The notes under the pieces were generated by a model that did no database searches, was not told the DNA's origin, and saw only the letters and a program-made list of their open reading frames with translations. Source: Ottowia flava (GTDB lineage: Bacteria > Pseudomonadota > Gammaproteobacteria > Burkholderiales > Burkholderiaceae_C). Taken from it: a stretch of 64,000 nt of DNA. Both the position numbers and the translations under genes were made by a program. Where the stretch lies: the NCBI RefSeq assembly GCF_008017535.1, contig NZ_VRUA01000016.1, forward strand, positions 28,482 to 92,481, written 5' to 3'. Position 1 is the stretch's first letter; every line of letters starts with the position of its first letter. Below are positions 45,156 through 56,295 of the stretch, in pieces.

Positions 45156-47654
45156 TCAGCCGCAGCTGCCCACAAAGCCGCACTGCGTGCAGTAGTCGCA
45201 ACCGTCCTTGCGGATCATGGCGTGCGCGCCGCATTCGGGGCATTTCTTGCCGGCCATGACGCCCGGCGCCATCGTGCTGCTGGGCACGGCAACGGGTTCG
45301 GCGGCCGGCAACTCGTCCACGTCGAACAGCGAGGCCTGGGCCAGTTGCTGGCGGTTGGCGATCAGGTTTTCGATGGCGTAGCCGATGGCCGCGACCTCGC
45401 TGTCGTGCCAGCGCGGCACGTGCGTGCCGTCGGCCTTTTCGTACGTGCCCAGGCGCACCGGGCCGCGGTCCCAGCTGACTTTCTGCATGTCGGACAGGGC
45501 GCGGTCGAGGAAGCCGCCGCGCGCAGCCAGGCTGAGCATGCGCATGGTGGCGGTGATCCACTGCTGCGATTCACCGCTCTGGCCGACGGGCATGAAGAAT
45601 TCGATCGCGCGTTCCACCGAACCCTGGCCATCGGCGGCGGGCATGGGCAGGAAGGTGACGATCAGGTACAGGCGCTGCTGGCCTTCGCTGGTCCAGTACT
45701 CGATCTTCTCGGCCACCGCGGGCAGGCCGCCGGCCGGGCGCTTTTCGATCACGGTGCGCGCCGGGTCGTACGCGGGCACGGCGGCCAGCGGGGCGACGGC
45801 AGCGGCGGGTGCGGCCGACTCTTCCTTCTTGGCGGGCGTGGTTTCCAGCACGGCGCCCAGGATGCTGTTGGGGCGGTAGGTCGCCAAGCCCTTCAGGCCG
45901 GCCTGCCAAGCCTGGCGGTACAGGTCCTTGAAGTCCTCGTAGGGGTAGTCCTCGGGGATGTTGACGGTCTTGCTGATGCTGGTGTCGACGAAGGGCTGCA
46001 CCGCCTCCATCATCGCGACGTGTTCCTGCGCGCTCATCTGCAGCGCGTTGACGAAGTAGTCGGGCAGCTTGCCGGCTGCGTCGTCGGTGGTCACGCTGCT
46101 ATCGACCTGGGAGCGGTACACGCGGAAGGCGTGGTCTTCGACGGTGTAGGCGCTCTTGCTGCCGTCGGCCTCGCGCTTGTTGCGCTGGTAGCCCCAGCTG
46201 AAGGCGGGCTCGATGCCGTTGCTGGCGTTGTCGGCGAAGGCCAGGCTGACGGTGCCGGTGGGCGCGATCGACAGCAGGTGGCTGTTGCGGATGCCGTGTT
46301 TGCGGATGGCGGCCTTCAGGTCGTCCGGCAAGCGGTTGGCAAACGTGCCTTCGGCCAGGTAACCCTTGGCGTCGAACTTGGGAAAGGCGCCCTTTTCTTT
46401 GGCCAACTCGACCGAGGCCCGGTACGCCGCGTCGCGCATGCGGCACGCGATCTCGGCGGCCATCTGTCGGCCTTCCTCGCGGTCGTAGCGCAGTTGCAAC
46501 AGCGTCAGCGCGTTGCCTAGGCCGGTGAAGCCGACACCGATCCGCCGCTTGCTGGCGCTTTCGGCGCGTTGCTGCTCGAGCGGCCAGAAGGTGACGTCCA
46601 GCACGTTGTCGAGCGCGCGCACCTGCGTGGCCACAACCTGTTCAAACCGCGCAAAGTCGAACACCGGTGTGCCACCCACGCCAAACGGGTGCTGCACGAA
46701 GTTCGTCAGGATGATGGGGCCGAGGTCGCAGCAGCCGTAGGACGGCAGCGGTTGCTCGCCACAGGGGTTGGTGGCGGCGATTTCCTCGCAGTAGTTGAGG
46801 TTGTTGTCGCGCCCGATCTGGTCGAGGAACAGGATGCCGGGCTCTGCGAAGTCGTAGGTCGACTTCATGATGGTGTCCCACAGCTCGCGCGCAGGCAGCG
46901 TGCGGTAGACCCATTGGCCGTCGGTGCGCTGGTGGGCGCCCTGCTCCACCAGTTTGGCACCGGGCGCGGCCTTGTGCACCAGCTCCCAGTCGGCGCCGGC
47001 GGCCACGGCCTTCATGAAGGGGTCGCTCACGCCGACCGAGACGTTGAAGTTGTTCCAGCGGCCTGGCGTGCGCTTGGCGGTGATGAATTCCAGCACGTCC
47101 GGATGGTCGATGCGCAGCACGCCCATCTGCGCGCCGCGGCGCGCGCCGGCGCTTTCGACCGTCGCACAGGACTGGTCGAACACGTTCATGTAACTGCACG
47201 GCCCGCTGGCCATGCTGTGCGTGCCTTTGACGAAAGCGCCCTTGGGTCGGATGCGGCTGAAGTCGTAGCCCACGCCGCCACCGCGGCGCATGGTCTCGGC
47301 GGCTTCGCGCAGCGCTTCGTAGATGCCGGGGAAGCCCTCGTCGTCCGTGCCCTGGATGGCGTCGCCCACCGGCTGCACGAAGCAGTTGATCAGCGTGGCC
47401 TGGATGTCGGTGCCCGCGGCGCTCATGATGCGGCCGGCGCCAATGGCACCCGCGTACAGGTTGGCCAGGAACTTCTGTTCCCACTCGGCGCGCAACTCGG
47501 GCTTTTCAACCGAGGCCAGCGCGCGCGCGACGCGGCCATAGAGCTGTTCGAGGGAGGTCTCGCCGGGTTTGAAGTACTTTTCCGCCAGCACGTCGCGGCT
47601 GATGGCTTGCTGCTCGGCGGCAGCCGTGGTGCCCGGCAAGGCGTCTCGTTTCAT
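45156..47654 (-). CDS. nrdJ: Adenosylcobalamin-dependent (class II) ribonucleotide reductase
   Basis: Makes deoxyribonucleotides using a B12-generated thiyl radical, in air or without it. The 832-residue protein starts at 47654 ([20 protein letters not shown]). Barrel motifs are [68 protein letters not shown] with the radical-site cysteine, and [16 protein letters not shown] Pro/Ala linker near residue 640 leads to a C-terminal part and a zinc ribbon ([20 protein letters not shown] then TQCG). I found no cobalamin riboswitch or NrdR box in the 197 bases upstream. Confidence 0.96.
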   Translation of the reverse strand: MKRDALPGTTAAAEQQAISRDVLAEKYFKPGETSLEQLYGRVARALASVEKPELRAEWEQKFLANLYAGAIGAGRIMSAAGTDIQATLINCFVQPVGDAIQGTDDEGFPGIYEALREAAETMRRGGGVGYDFSRIRPKGAFVKGTHSMASGPCSYMNVFDQSCATVESAGARRGAQMGVLRIDHPDVLEFITAKRTPGRWNNFNVSVGVSDPFMKAVAAGADWELVHKAAPGAKLVEQGAHQRTDGQWVYRTLPARELWDTIMKSTYDFAEPGILFLDQIGRDNNLNYCEEIAATNPCGEQPLPSYGCCDLGPIILTNFVQHPFGVGGTPVFDFARFEQVVATQVRALDNVLDVTFWPLEQQRAESASKRRIGVGFTGLGNALTLLQLRYDREEGRQMAAEIACRMRDAAYRASVELAKEKGAFPKFDAKGYLAEGTFANRLPDDLKAAIRKHGIRNSHLLSIAPTGTVSLAFADNASNGIEPAFSWGYQRNKREADGSKSAYTVEDHAFRVYRSQVDSSVTTDDAAGKLPDYFVNALQMSAQEHVAMMEAVQPFVDTSISKTVNIPEDYPYEDFKDLYRQAWQAGLKGLATYRPNSILGAVLETTPAKKEESAAPAAAVAPLAAVPAYDPARTVIEKRPAGGLPAVAEKIEYWTSEGQQRLYLIVTFLPMPAADGQGSVERAIEFFMPVGQSGESQQWITATMRMLSLAARGGFLDRALSDMQKVSWDRGPVRLGTYEKADGTHVPRWHDSEVAAIGYAIENLIANRQQLAQASLFDVDELPAAEPVAVPSSTMAPGVMAGKKCPECGAHAMIRKDGCDYCTQCGFVGSCG

Positions 47655-47851
47655 AGGGGGTTCACTCCGCTGTCTGCATGCCGCCCGACGATGGTCCGGC
47701 GGCCAAAACCCCAATTCTTGCACTCTGGCCATCCACCATACAGAAAATTGCCGGTTTCGGCCTGCGCGAGCGGTGGATGACTTTGGGCGATCGCCCGCCA
47801 AGCCGCATAAAATCAGGGGTTTCCGGTTTCCACAGCCTCTGGACAAACACC

Positions 47852-48259
47852 ATGAACCGCTGCCCGAAAGCCCCTAAAGCTCACTTATTCATAGCTGCCT
47901 GCGCAATATTGGCAAGCGCTGCAGGCACTTTTTCCAACGAATCTCATGCGCAATTCCAGCGCATCTTCCCGCAGGACGTGAAGCGAGGGACGATCAAGTT
48001 CTCGGAGATTCCGCTGGAGGTCAAGCTCGACGGCACCGAAGAACGCCTGGCGCCCGGCGCCCGCGTGCGTGGCCCGCAGAACACCTTTGTGCTGAACAAC
48101 CAGTTGGTTGGCGAGACCTACAGAGTCAACTACATCCGCGATCCGGCGGGCATGGTGCGCGACATCTGGATCCTGACACCCGAAGAGGCCCAGACGATGC
48201 CCGACGGCACCGCCACGCCGCCGCCGGGCCGACTCAAGCTGAACGAATACGGCGGCTGA
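47852..48259 (+). CDS. Small exported protein of unknown function (upstream of miaB)
   Basis: A 135-residue protein. The mature part ([54 protein letters not shown]) resembles small conserved periplasmic proteins of Burkholderiales but has no assigned role. The signal peptide is remarkable: its whole hydrophobic core, [17 protein letters not shown], is encoded by a dispersed repeat copy (47887-47937), and cleavage is expected after SHA. It is divergent from nrdJ and 106 bases before miaB. Confidence 0.85.
   Translation: MNRCPKAPKAHLFIAACAILASAAGTFSNESHAQFQRIFPQDVKRGTIKFSEIPLEVKLDGTEERLAPGARVRGPQNTFVLNNQLVGETYRVNYIRDPAGMVRDIWILTPEEAQTMPDGTATPPPGRLKLNEYGG
47887..47937 (+). repeat. Dispersed repeat, copy 13 (encodes a signal peptide core)
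   Basis: ATTCATAGCTGCCTGCGCAA, then TATTGGCAAGCGCTGCAGGC and ACTTTTTCC. GCCTGC and GCAGGC can pair. The reading frame is the same as in copies at 17429, 31813 and 36286. Confidence 0.88.
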
Positions 48260-48365
48260 CACCGCCCCTGTCACCGCTCGTCGGCGCGCACAGGCGCCGA
48301 CACAGCGGACGGCGCACCGAGCGCCGCTCTTTTTTTGCGATTTCTTTGTGAGAGGACAACCTGCC

Positions 48366-49730
48366 ATGTCACGCAAGGTGTTCATCAAGACGTTTGGCTG
48401 CCAGATGAACGAGTACGACTCGGACAAGATGGCCGACGTGCTGGGCGCGGCCCAGGGCTACGAAGCGACCAACGACCCTGAGCAGGCCGACCTGATCCTG
48501 TTCAACACCTGCTCGGTGCGCGAGAAAGCGCAGGAAAAGGTGTTTTCCGACCTGGGCCGAGTCAAGCACCTCAAGGAAAAAGGCGTGCTGATCGGCGTGG
48601 GCGGCTGCGTGGCCAGCCAGGAGGGTGAAGAAATCATCCGCCGCGCGCCGTACGTGGACGTGGTGTTCGGCCCGCAGACGTTGCACCGCTTGCCCGAGTT
48701 GCTGACCGAGCGCGACCGCCAACAGCGCCCGCAGGTGGACATTCGCTTCCCGGAAATCGAAAAATTCGACCACCTGCCGCCGGCACGCGTGGACGGTGCC
48801 AGCGCTTTCGTGTCGATCATGGAAGGCTGCTCCAAATACTGCAGCTACTGCGTGGTGCCCTACACGCGCGGAGAAGAATTCAGCCGCCCGTTCGACGACG
48901 TGCTGACCGAAGTCGCCGGCCTGGCCGACCAGGGCGTCAAGGAAGTGACGCTGCTGGGCCAGAACGTCAACGCGTACCGCGGAAGAATGGGCGGCGATAC
49001 AGGTGTCGCGGGCGCCACGGGCGAGATCGCCGACTTCGCGCTGCTGATCGAGTACGTGGCCGAAATCCCCGGCATCGAGCGCATCCGCTACACGACCAGC
49101 CACCCGAACGAATTCACCCCGCGGCTGATCGAGGTGTACGGCCGCGTGCCCAAGCTGGTGAGCCACGTGCACCTGCCGGTGCAGCACGGCAGCGACCGCA
49201 TCCTGATGGCGATGAAGCGCGGCTACACGGCCATGGAATACAAGAGCATCATCCGCAAGCTGCGGGCGGTGCGGCCCGACCTGGGCCTGTCGAGCGACTT
49301 CATCGTGGGCTTCCCGGGCGAGACCGAAGACGACTTCGGCAAGATGATGAAGCTCATTGATGACGTGGGTTTCGACGCTTCGTTCAGCTTCATCTTCAGC
49401 CCGCGCCCCGGCACACCGGCGGCCAACCTGGCGGACGACACGCCGCACGAGGTCAAGCTGCGCCGCCTGCAGCTGTTGCAGGCCGAGATCGAGCAGAACG
49501 TCCGTGCCATCAGCGCGAGCCGCGTCGGCACGACGCAGCGCCTGCTGGTCGAAGGTCCTTCACGCAAGAACGCGGCCGAGCTGATGGGCCGCACCGAATG
49601 CAACCGCATCGTCAATTTCGACGGCGGCCCCCACGGCAGCCGCCTGATCGGCCAGATGCTGGACGTGACCATCACCGAAGCGCTGCCGCATTCGCTGCGG
49701 GCGCGAGTGGCGGTCGAAGCCGCCGCCTGA
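48366..49730 (+). CDS. miaB: tRNA-2-methylthio-N6-dimethylallyladenosine synthase MiaB
   Basis: Radical-SAM methylthiotransferase acting on i6A37 of tRNA. The start at 48366 ([20 protein letters not shown]) gives 454 residues; an ATG six codons upstream is less likely. The N-terminal UPF0004 domain has the three cluster cysteines ([22 protein letters not shown]). The radical-SAM cluster is [15 protein letters not shown], and a C-terminal TRAM domain ([20 protein letters not shown]) binds the tRNA. Convergent with sstT. Confidence 0.97.
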   Translation: MSRKVFIKTFGCQMNEYDSDKMADVLGAAQGYEATNDPEQADLILFNTCSVREKAQEKVFSDLGRVKHLKEKGVLIGVGGCVASQEGEEIIRRAPYVDVVFGPQTLHRLPELLTERDRQQRPQVDIRFPEIEKFDHLPPARVDGASAFVSIMEGCSKYCSYCVVPYTRGEEFSRPFDDVLTEVAGLADQGVKEVTLLGQNVNAYRGRMGGDTGVAGATGEIADFALLIEYVAEIPGIERIRYTTSHPNEFTPRLIEVYGRVPKLVSHVHLPVQHGSDRILMAMKRGYTAMEYKSIIRKLRAVRPDLGLSSDFIVGFPGETEDDFGKMMKLIDDVGFDASFSFIFSPRPGTPAANLADDTPHEVKLRRLQLLQAEIEQNVRAISASRVGTTQRLLVEGPSRKNAAELMGRTECNRIVNFDGGPHGSRLIGQMLDVTITEALPHSLRARVAVEAAA

Positions 49731-49763
49731 GTCGCCGCGCTCGCGCCAATGCGGCGCACCGCG

Positions 49764-51023
49764 TCAGGCATCGTGGTAGTCCGCAGGCACCAGAGGTGCC
49801 GGGGCCGGCGGCGCCAGCGCGGCGGCGGTGAAAAGCACGTCGGTCGACGAGTTCAGCGCGGTTTCGCAGGAGTCTTGCACCACGCCGATCACGAAACCGA
49901 TCGCCACCACCTGCATGCCCACGTCGGCCGGTAGGCCCAGCAGGCTGGTCGCCATGGGAATCAGCAGCAGCGAGCCCCCGGCCACGCCCGAGGTGCCCGC
50001 AGCCGCCAGGGTGGCCACGATCGACAGCAGCAGCGCGGTGACGAAGTGGACCTGCACGTTCATCGTGTGGGCGGCCGCCAGCGCCATGACCGAAATGGTG
50101 ATGGCTGCGCCCGCCATGTTGATGGTGGCGCCCAGCGGGATCGACACCGAATACGTGTCCTCGTCCAGGTCCAGCCGCTTGGCCAGCGCCAGGTTGACGG
50201 GGATGTTGGCGGCCGAGCTGCGCGTGAAGAAGGCCGTGACCCCACTTTCACGCAGGCAGGCGAACACCAGCGGGAAGGGGTTGCGGCGCGTCGCCAGCCA
50301 GACGATCAGCGGGTTGAGCACCAGCGCCACCAGCAGCATGCTGCCGACCAGCACCAGCAACAGGCGGCCGTAGCCCAGCAGCGCGCTGAAGCCCGATTCG
50401 GCCAGCGTGCCGGCCACCAGGCCAAAGATGCCCAGCGGCGCCAGGCGGATCACCCATTGCACGATGCTGCTGACGGCGTCGGCCAGGTCCAGCAGCATCT
50501 GCTGGGACGCGATGGCGGCACGCCGCAGCGCCAGCCCCAGGCACACGCCCCAGGTCAGGATGCCGATGTAGTTGGCTTCCATGATGGCCGTCACGGGGTT
50601 GGCCACGGCCGACATCAGCAGGTTGGTCAGCACCTCGCCGATCGCCTGCGGCGGCGTGCCTTGCGCGGCCGGCACGCTCAGCACCAGCGCGGTGGGGAAC
50701 AGGTAGCTCATGGCCACGCCGACCAGAGCGGCGCCAAAGGTGCCCAGCAGGTACAGCACCAGCACGGGTCGGATGCGCGTTTCCTGCCCGCGCTTGTGCG
50801 AGGCAATCGCCGCGGCCACGAGGATAAACACCAGCACCGGCGCGACCGCCTTCAGCGCGGAGACAAACACCTTGCCCAGAAGGCTGACCGATTTGGCACC
50901 TTCCGGCCAGGCCAGTGCCAGCACCACACCCAGCACCAGGCCGATCGCGATTTGCCCCACCAGGGGCACACGCCGCAGCCACGTGCCGGCGCCGACGGCC
51001 TTCGTTTCTTCTTCGTTACTCAT
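49764..51023 (-). CDS. sstT: Serine/threonine:sodium symporter SstT
   Basis: Dicarboxylate/amino acid:cation symporter family, 419 residues, inner membrane. SstT segments are [77 protein letters not shown] and [19 protein letters not shown]. The last includes the NSSTD seen in serine transporters. It follows sdaA after about 70 bases on the same strand, so import and deamination of serine are probably co-expressed. Confidence 0.94.
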   Translation of the reverse strand: MSNEEETKAVGAGTWLRRVPLVGQIAIGLVLGVVLALAWPEGAKSVSLLGKVFVSALKAVAPVLVFILVAAAIASHKRGQETRIRPVLVLYLLGTFGAALVGVAMSYLFPTALVLSVPAAQGTPPQAIGEVLTNLLMSAVANPVTAIMEANYIGILTWGVCLGLALRRAAIASQQMLLDLADAVSSIVQWVIRLAPLGIFGLVAGTLAESGFSALLGYGRLLLVLVGSMLLVALVLNPLIVWLATRRNPFPLVFACLRESGVTAFFTRSSAANIPVNLALAKRLDLDEDTYSVSIPLGATINMAGAAITISVMALAAAHTMNVQVHFVTALLLSIVATLAAAGTSGVAGGSLLLIPMATSLLGLPADVGMQVVAIGFVIGVVQDSCETALNSSTDVLFTAAALAPPAPAPLVPADYHDA

Positions 51024-51092
51024 GGGTGTAACTGTAGTTCACCCACCCCGCAGCAGCCTGACAGGCGCCGCCACGACAACGCGACGCCCGGA

Positions 51093-52472
51093 TCAGCACT
51101 CGGTGTACGCCACCGCCAGGCCGCCGAGCGAGGTTTCCTTGTATTTGTCCTGCATGTCGCGCCCGGTGTCGCGCAAGGTGCGGATGGCGGCGTCCAGGCT
51201 GACCTTGTGCGTGCCGTCGCCCGACAACGCCAGCTGCGCCGCGTTAATGGCCTTCACGGCCGCCATGGCGTTGCGCTCGATGCAAGGCACCTGCACCAGC
51301 CCGCCGATGGGGTCGCAGGTCAGGCCCAGGTTGTGTTCCAACCCGATCTCGGCCGCGTTCTCTACCTGCTCGGGCGTGCCTCCCAATACCTGCGCCAGGC
51401 CCGCTGCCGCCATGGCGCAGGCGGAACCCACTTCGCCTTGGCAACCCACCTCAGCACCCGAAATCGACGCATTGGTCTTGATCAGAATGCCGATGGCCGA
51501 AGCCGCGAGCAGGAAGTCGACCACATCGCCGTCATTGGCGCCGCGTTGGAAGTCCATGAAATAGTGCAGCACCGCCGGGACGATGCCCGCCGCGCCGTTG
51601 GTGGGCGCCGTGACGACCCGACCACCGGCGGCGTTTTCCTCGTTCACCGCCAGCGCATACAGGTTGACCCAGTCCATGGCTGAAAAGGTCTGCGTGATCA
51701 GGTTGGGCCGCCCATCGCGCGCATTCAGGCGCCGGTACATCGCCGGTGCCCGCCGCGGCACGTCCAGCCCGCCGGGCAGCACGCCTTCGCAGCGCAAACC
51801 GCGCGCCACGCAGGCGCGCATCGCCGACCAGATGTGCAGCAGCGCGGCGCGTGTGTCGTCGTCGCTGCGCCAGGCGCGTTCGTTGTGCAGCATCAGCTCG
51901 GCCACGTTCAGGCGCGTATCGCGGCACAGTGCCAGCAGCTGGTCGGCCGAGTGAAAGGGGTGGGCGATCGCCACCTGCGTCACGCCGCCTTCGCCCGCCT
52001 GGGCCTGTGCCTCGTCCACCACGAAGCCTCCGCCGACGGAGTAGTAGGTTTCCTCGCGCAACACGCCAGCATCGCCATGCGCACTCAGCCGCAGGGCATT
52101 GGGATGCCAGGAAAGACTGATGGGCAAAAGCCGTAGATCGGTCTGCCAGTCGAACGCGACCGCATGCTGACCCGCCAACTGCAAGCGGCCATCCAGTTGT
52201 ACCGCGTCCACCGCAGCGCTCATGGCATCCGGATCGACCACGTCCGGGCGCAGTCCCATCAGGCCGGCGACCACCGCACGGTCGGTGCCGTGGCCAATAC
52301 CTGTCGCTGCAAGCGAGCCATACAGCTTCACCTCAACGCGCCGAACCCGTGGCAACTGACCTGCGGCGCGCAGTGCGTCCACAAACAAGCCTGCCGCGCG
52401 CATTGGCCCCACCGTGTGCGAACTCGACGGGCCAATACCAACCTTGAACAAATCGAGCGCGCTGATGGACAT
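51093..52472 (-). CDS. sdaA: L-serine ammonia-lyase, iron-sulfur dependent (single chain)
   Basis: Converts L-serine to pyruvate and ammonia. The 459-residue protein contains both beta ([20 protein letters not shown] at the start) and alpha domains. The cluster cysteines are in [33 protein letters not shown] and nearby residues. The end AVAYTEC places a cysteine at the C-terminus, as in other SdaA enzymes where it occupies the open cluster site. It lies upstream of sstT in a two-gene serine unit. Confidence 0.96.
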   Translation of the reverse strand: MSISALDLFKVGIGPSSSHTVGPMRAAGLFVDALRAAGQLPRVRRVEVKLYGSLAATGIGHGTDRAVVAGLMGLRPDVVDPDAMSAAVDAVQLDGRLQLAGQHAVAFDWQTDLRLLPISLSWHPNALRLSAHGDAGVLREETYYSVGGGFVVDEAQAQAGEGGVTQVAIAHPFHSADQLLALCRDTRLNVAELMLHNERAWRSDDDTRAALLHIWSAMRACVARGLRCEGVLPGGLDVPRRAPAMYRRLNARDGRPNLITQTFSAMDWVNLYALAVNEENAAGGRVVTAPTNGAAGIVPAVLHYFMDFQRGANDGDVVDFLLAASAIGILIKTNASISGAEVGCQGEVGSACAMAAAGLAQVLGGTPEQVENAAEIGLEHNLGLTCDPIGGLVQVPCIERNAMAAVKAINAAQLALSGDGTHKVSLDAAIRTLRDTGRDMQDKYKETSLGGLAVAYTEC

Positions 52473-52586
52473 CCAAGCTCCTGAACAATGGTCGGCTCAG
52501 TTTAGCGAGCACCAACGAAAACTCTCTCGGTAGGAGCCCGGGTGGACGCCCACAGGATCTTGGGTCGTGGGCCAGACGACAGCCAA

Positions 52587-52640
52587 ATTTTGCTATCTTA
52601 AGAGTAGCTGCATGCGCCCTAGCAGGTTGCCAGTGAGGCA
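52587..52640 (+). repeat. Dispersed repeat, copy 14 (upstream of sdaA)
   Basis: TTTTGCTATCTTAAGAGTAG, then CTGCATGCGCCCTAGCAGGT and TGCCAGTGAGGCA. It shows the longer left end TTTTGCTAT that is also seen in the copy at 14011. The right end is diverged. Confidence 0.7.
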
Positions 52641-52733
52641 TGTTTAACATGAAACTGAGGTCTGCCCGAGAGCGCGCTGGCTTGCGCAGCCACTGCGTGG
52701 TGAATCCGCCCGAGTGGCTTCCAATTGACCAAC

Positions 52734-52771
52734 AAAAAGCCCCTCTGACCGGTAGATCTAAGGGGCTTTTG
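52734..52771 (-). terminator. Terminator of tRNA-Val
   Basis: AAAAGCCCCT and AGGGGCTTTT form a 10-bp stem with a 16-base loop, and on the minus strand a run of five T follows. It starts 14 bases after the tRNA 3' end. Confidence 0.85.
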
Positions 52772-52784
52772 ACCAATGGTGAAT

Positions 52785-52861
52785 TGGTAGGCGCGATTGG
52801 ATTCGAACCAACGACCCCCACCATGTCAAGGTGGTGCTCTAACCAACTGAGCTACGCGCCT
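52785..52861 (-). tRNA. tRNA-Val(GAC)
   Basis: 77 bases on the minus strand including encoded CCA. The acceptor stem AGGCGCG pairs with CGCGCCT. D arm GCTCAGTTGGTTAGAGC, anticodon stem CCACC/GGTGG with loop TTGACAT (anticodon GAC, valine), and T arm GGTTCGAATCC are all canonical. Confidence 0.96.
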
Positions 52862-52909
52862 GGATGATTCGAAGCGCAGGAGTGTAGCAGATCGGCCGGC
52901 GCTTTTGGC

Positions 52910-55123
52910 TCAGCGCCGCTTCGCGACACGCACTCCTGTCACGTTCAGCACCTCGCGCAGCACCTGCGACAGGCGCTGCGTGTCGCTGACCTCAACCGTG
53001 AAGGTCATCCAGGCCCAGCCTTTGACGGACTGCGTCTGCACACCGATGACGTTCATCTTTTCGCGCGCGAAAACGTCGGAGATGTCGCGCAGCAGGCCCT
53101 GGCGGTCGGTAGCCTCTACCGCCACATCCACCGGGTACGCGGTCTTGCGGCCTTCGGCCGGGGCGCTCCAGTCAACTTCGATCACCCGCTCTGGCTCGCG
53201 CGCCAGCAGGTCGCGGAAGCTCGCGCAGTCGCGTCGGTGCACGGTGACGCCGCGTCCGCGCGTGACGTAGCCGCCAATCGCGTCGGGCGGCGCAGGCTTG
53301 CAGCAGCGCGCCGGCTGCGTCAACAGCGAATCCAGGCCGACCACCAGCACGCCGCCGCGCGCGCCACCTTCGGGTTTGGGCTTGCGCAGCAGGATCTGTG
53401 CATCGGCGTCGGGTTGGGGCGCAGGCGGGCGCAGCACGGTTTCAATGCTGCGCAGCGACAACTCGTCCTTGCCCACGGTTTCAAACAGTGCGTCGGGGCT
53501 CTTGTAGCCCAACTCGTTGGCCAGAAAATCCATCGACACCGAGGTCTTGCCCTCGCGCTGCAACAGCTTTTCAACCATCTCGCGGCCGCGCGCGGTGGTC
53601 TCGCGCGCCTGCTGCGCATTGAACCAGGCGCGTACCTTGGCGCGCGCCCGCGACGATGCCAGATAGCCCAGGTCGGCATTCAGCCAGTCGCGCGACGGCC
53701 CGCCCTCCTTGGCCACCACCACTTCCACGGTCTGCCCGTTCTTCAGCGGTGTGTTCAGCGGCACCATGGCGCCGTCGACCTTGGCGCCTCGGCAGCGGTG
53801 GCCGAGCTCGGTGTGCACGGTGTAGGCGAAGTCGACCGGGGTGGCGCCGGCAGGCAATTCGACGATGGCGGCGTCGGGCGTCAGCACGTAGATGCGGTCG
53901 TCGAACAGGCCGTACTGCGGCGCCGTACCCGACAGGTCGCGCTCCCAGGCCAGCAGCTGGCGCAGCACGGCGATCTTGGCGTCGTAATCGCTGGCGGCGC
54001 TGACGCCCACATAGCCTTTGGTGCCCGCTTCCTTGTACGCCCAGTGCGCGGCCACGCCGTGCTCGGCGTGCTCGTGCATCTCGCGCGTGCGGATCTGAAT
54101 CTCCCACGCGCGGCCCTCGCCGTCGCGAACCACGGTGTGCAGCGACTGGTAGCCGTTGATCTTGGGTTTGGCAATGTAGTCGTCAAACTCGTCCGGCACG
54201 GGCGTGAACTGCTGGTGCACCCAGCCCAGCGCGGCGTAGCAGTCGTCGACCTGCGGGACCATGATGCGCAGCGCACGCACGTCGAACACCTGGTCGAAGT
54301 CCAGCCCCTTGCCGCGCATCTTGCGCACGATGCTGCTGATGTGCTTGGGGCGCCCGGACACCTGCGCCGCGATGCCCTGGGCGCACAGCGCCGCCTCGAT
54401 CTCGGCGCGGCGCTGTTCCAGCGCGGTTTCGCGCTCGACGCGCTTTTCGTCGAGCAGCGACGCCACCATCTTGTAGGTGTCGGGCTCCTGCGCACGGAAG
54501 ATCAGATCTTCCATCTCCCACTTGATCTGCCAGATGCCCAGCCGGTTGGCCAGTGGCGCAAACACGTCGTGCGACTCGCGCAGCAGCATCGGCGTAGGCG
54601 CGCGCCGCACGGCCGCGCAGTAGCGCAGCGTCTGCAGGCGCGAGGCCAGGCGCAGCAGCACCACGCGCAGGTCGCGGCTGAAGGCCAGCAGCATCTTGCG
54701 CACGTACTCGGTCTGCTGGCTGGCCAGTTCGGAATCCGACGCCTGTTCGTTGCGCTTGGCACGCGACAGCATCTGCACCTGCTCCAGCTTGGAAGTCTCG
54801 ATCGCCAGGCGCGCCAGGCCGTCGCCAAAGGCCTTGCCAATGATTTCGTCGGGGCGGTTCAGTTGCGCGCTGGCGTAGCTCAGGTAGGCCACCGCTTGTA
54901 CCGATTCGCTGCCGCCGATTGCCGCCAGGATGTCGGCCACCGCGTCGGCGTGGTCCAGCAGCGCTTCGCCCGAAGTGGTGAACTCGTCCGTGAGCAGGGG
55001 AACGGCGAACGCACGGGCGCGCGAGCGCATGCCCAGCACATCGTGCGCATCGCCCGCCGTGGCGGTCAGCACATCGGCCACCGGAGCACCCGGTGGGGGT
55101 GGGCGCAGGGAAAGGGATTTCAT
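52910..55123 (-). CDS. relA: (p)ppGpp synthetase RelA
   Basis: Ribosome-associated alarmone synthase of the stringent response; 737 residues from 55123 (MKSLSLRPPPPGAPVADVL). The pseudo-hydrolase region (AVAYLSYASAQLNRPDEI) lacks the His-Asp pair of active hydrolases. The synthetase has KHISSIVRKMRGKGLDFDQV, the RelA-type acidic motif EFDD in VPDEFDDYIAKPKINGYQS and HAEHGVAAHWAYKE. So it is RelA-type rather than bifunctional SpoT. TGS (IYVLTPDAAIVELPAGATPV), a zinc-finger region (ARCCKPAPPDAIGGYVTRGR) and a C-terminal ACT domain (VAVEATDRQGLLRDISDVFA) follow. Confidence 0.95.
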   Translation of the reverse strand: MKSLSLRPPPPGAPVADVLTATAGDAHDVLGMRSRARAFAVPLLTDEFTTSGEALLDHADAVADILAAIGGSESVQAVAYLSYASAQLNRPDEIIGKAFGDGLARLAIETSKLEQVQMLSRAKRNEQASDSELASQQTEYVRKMLLAFSRDLRVVLLRLASRLQTLRYCAAVRRAPTPMLLRESHDVFAPLANRLGIWQIKWEMEDLIFRAQEPDTYKMVASLLDEKRVERETALEQRRAEIEAALCAQGIAAQVSGRPKHISSIVRKMRGKGLDFDQVFDVRALRIMVPQVDDCYAALGWVHQQFTPVPDEFDDYIAKPKINGYQSLHTVVRDGEGRAWEIQIRTREMHEHAEHGVAAHWAYKEAGTKGYVGVSAASDYDAKIAVLRQLLAWERDLSGTAPQYGLFDDRIYVLTPDAAIVELPAGATPVDFAYTVHTELGHRCRGAKVDGAMVPLNTPLKNGQTVEVVVAKEGGPSRDWLNADLGYLASSRARAKVRAWFNAQQARETTARGREMVEKLLQREGKTSVSMDFLANELGYKSPDALFETVGKDELSLRSIETVLRPPAPQPDADAQILLRKPKPEGGARGGVLVVGLDSLLTQPARCCKPAPPDAIGGYVTRGRGVTVHRRDCASFRDLLAREPERVIEVDWSAPAEGRKTAYPVDVAVEATDRQGLLRDISDVFAREKMNVIGVQTQSVKGWAWMTFTVEVSDTQRLSQVLREVLNVTGVRVAKRR

Positions 55124-55172
55124 CAGCCTGGAAACAACAAACCGCCGCGAACGCTTTCCAACCGGAAGGGCT

Positions 55173-56084
55173 TCACGGCAACAGAAAATCCAGCACGACG
55201 CGCACCTGGTCGGGCGCCACCAGCGTGGGCGCATGGCCGACTCCGGCGAACTCCCGCGCGCGTGCGCGTGGCCCACGTTCCGCCATCGCAGCAACGGTGG
55301 CAGGGCTGAGCAGGTCCGAATCGCCGCCGCGCAGCACCAGCGTGTCGGCCGAGACATGGTCGTACAGTTGCCACAGCGCTGCCTCGCCCTCGGCCGCCGA
55401 AGTCTCGGACATCGCGGCGTACGGCACCGCGATGGCGGGGTCGTAATGCATGCGCCACCCTCCCTCAGCGCGCTGGCGCAGCATAGGACGCGACAACGCC
55501 AACCATTCAGTATCGGTGTGCGGCCCAAAGCCCGCCGACAGCGCGCGCATGTCGGCCGCGCCCTGTTCCACTGTTTCGTAGGGGCCTGACTTGCCCAAGT
55601 AGCGCCCGATGCGCTGCAGCGCCGCCCATTGGACCGCCGGGCCCACATCGTTCAGCACGAGCTTCCGCACCGGTGCCGGTAACGGAAGCTGCGGCAGCCC
55701 TGCGACCGACAGTCCGATCAGACCGCCCATGCTGGTGCCGACCCAGTCCAGCGTGCTGATCGTTGCGCTCTGGTGCAGCGCCGCGAGCATGGCCAGCATG
55801 TCGCCCACGTACGTCGGGAACTGGTAGCCCATCGGGTCCTTGAGCCAGTCGCTCTCACCCCGGCCGACCACGTCGGGGCAGACCACGCGCACGGCGCCAC
55901 CCTGTTCGGCAGCTCGCGCCACCAACCGCCGCGCCAGCACGTCGAAATCCCTGCCTTGGCGCGACAAGCCATGCACGCAGACGATCAAGTGGCCGGCCTG
56001 CGCGTCGCCCCATGCCCACCAGGCCATGTGGTGACCGCCCTGGGCATCGGGACAGTGGACGCGGTGCAGGGTGGGCGAATTCAT
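55173..56084 (-). CDS. Alpha/beta-fold hydrolase
   Basis: A 303-residue cytoplasmic hydrolase from 56084 (MNSPTLHRVHCPDAQG). The catalytic triad is visible: nucleophile Ser in WVGTSMGGLIGLS, Asp in LRGGDSDLLSP, His in GVGHAPTLVAP. The oxyanion region is IVCVHGLSRQGRDFDVLA. The sequence resembles esterases of the MhpC/epoxide-hydrolase group, but the substrate cannot be stated. It lies 50 bases upstream of relA on the same strand and may share its transcript. Confidence 0.88.
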   Translation of the reverse strand: MNSPTLHRVHCPDAQGGHHMAWWAWGDAQAGHLIVCVHGLSRQGRDFDVLARRLVARAAEQGGAVRVVCPDVVGRGESDWLKDPMGYQFPTYVGDMLAMLAALHQSATISTLDWVGTSMGGLIGLSVAGLPQLPLPAPVRKLVLNDVGPAVQWAALQRIGRYLGKSGPYETVEQGAADMRALSAGFGPHTDTEWLALSRPMLRQRAEGGWRMHYDPAIAVPYAAMSETSAAEGEAALWQLYDHVSADTLVLRGGDSDLLSPATVAAMAERGPRARAREFAGVGHAPTLVAPDQVRVVLDFLLP

Positions 56085-56206
56085 GGCAGCAAAAAAGACG
56101 AAAGCAGATGACGTGCCCACCGGCTGGGCGCTCGGTCCGGCAGGTCACACTTGATCGTACGCGAAAGCGCCTCGCACCGCGGTGATCCGACGACCAAGAA
56201 TTGTCA

Positions 56207-56258
56207 ATAATGATAGCGGCTAGCGCTTTATCCGCCTAGGTTTAAGGCCAAAATCATG
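56207..56258 (+). repeat. Dispersed repeat, copy 15 (between SIMPL gene and hydrolase)
   Basis: ATAATGATAGCGGCTAGCGC, then TTTATCCGCCTAGGTTTAAG and GCCAAAATCATGG. A second CCTAGG follows at 56266, so the right side has an additional short inverted repeat (CCTAGG...CCTAGG). The copy is diverged in the middle. Confidence 0.7.
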
Positions 56259-56295
56259 GCCAAACCCTAGGCAGAGGAATGGTAAAAACCAGAAC

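Larger units (their letters stand above)
52473..52784. other. About 310-base gap between sdaA and tRNA-Val
   Basis: It holds the sdaA promoter region, one dispersed repeat (52587-52640) and the tRNA terminator (52734-52771). No gene is supported; short reading frames here do not have a ribosome site or recognisable product. Confidence 0.6.

Noticed and set aside
47655..47851. Cobalamin riboswitch or NrdR boxes upstream of nrdJ
   Set aside because: No B12-box-like sequence or paired 16-bp NrdR-type palindromes could be seen in the 197 bases.
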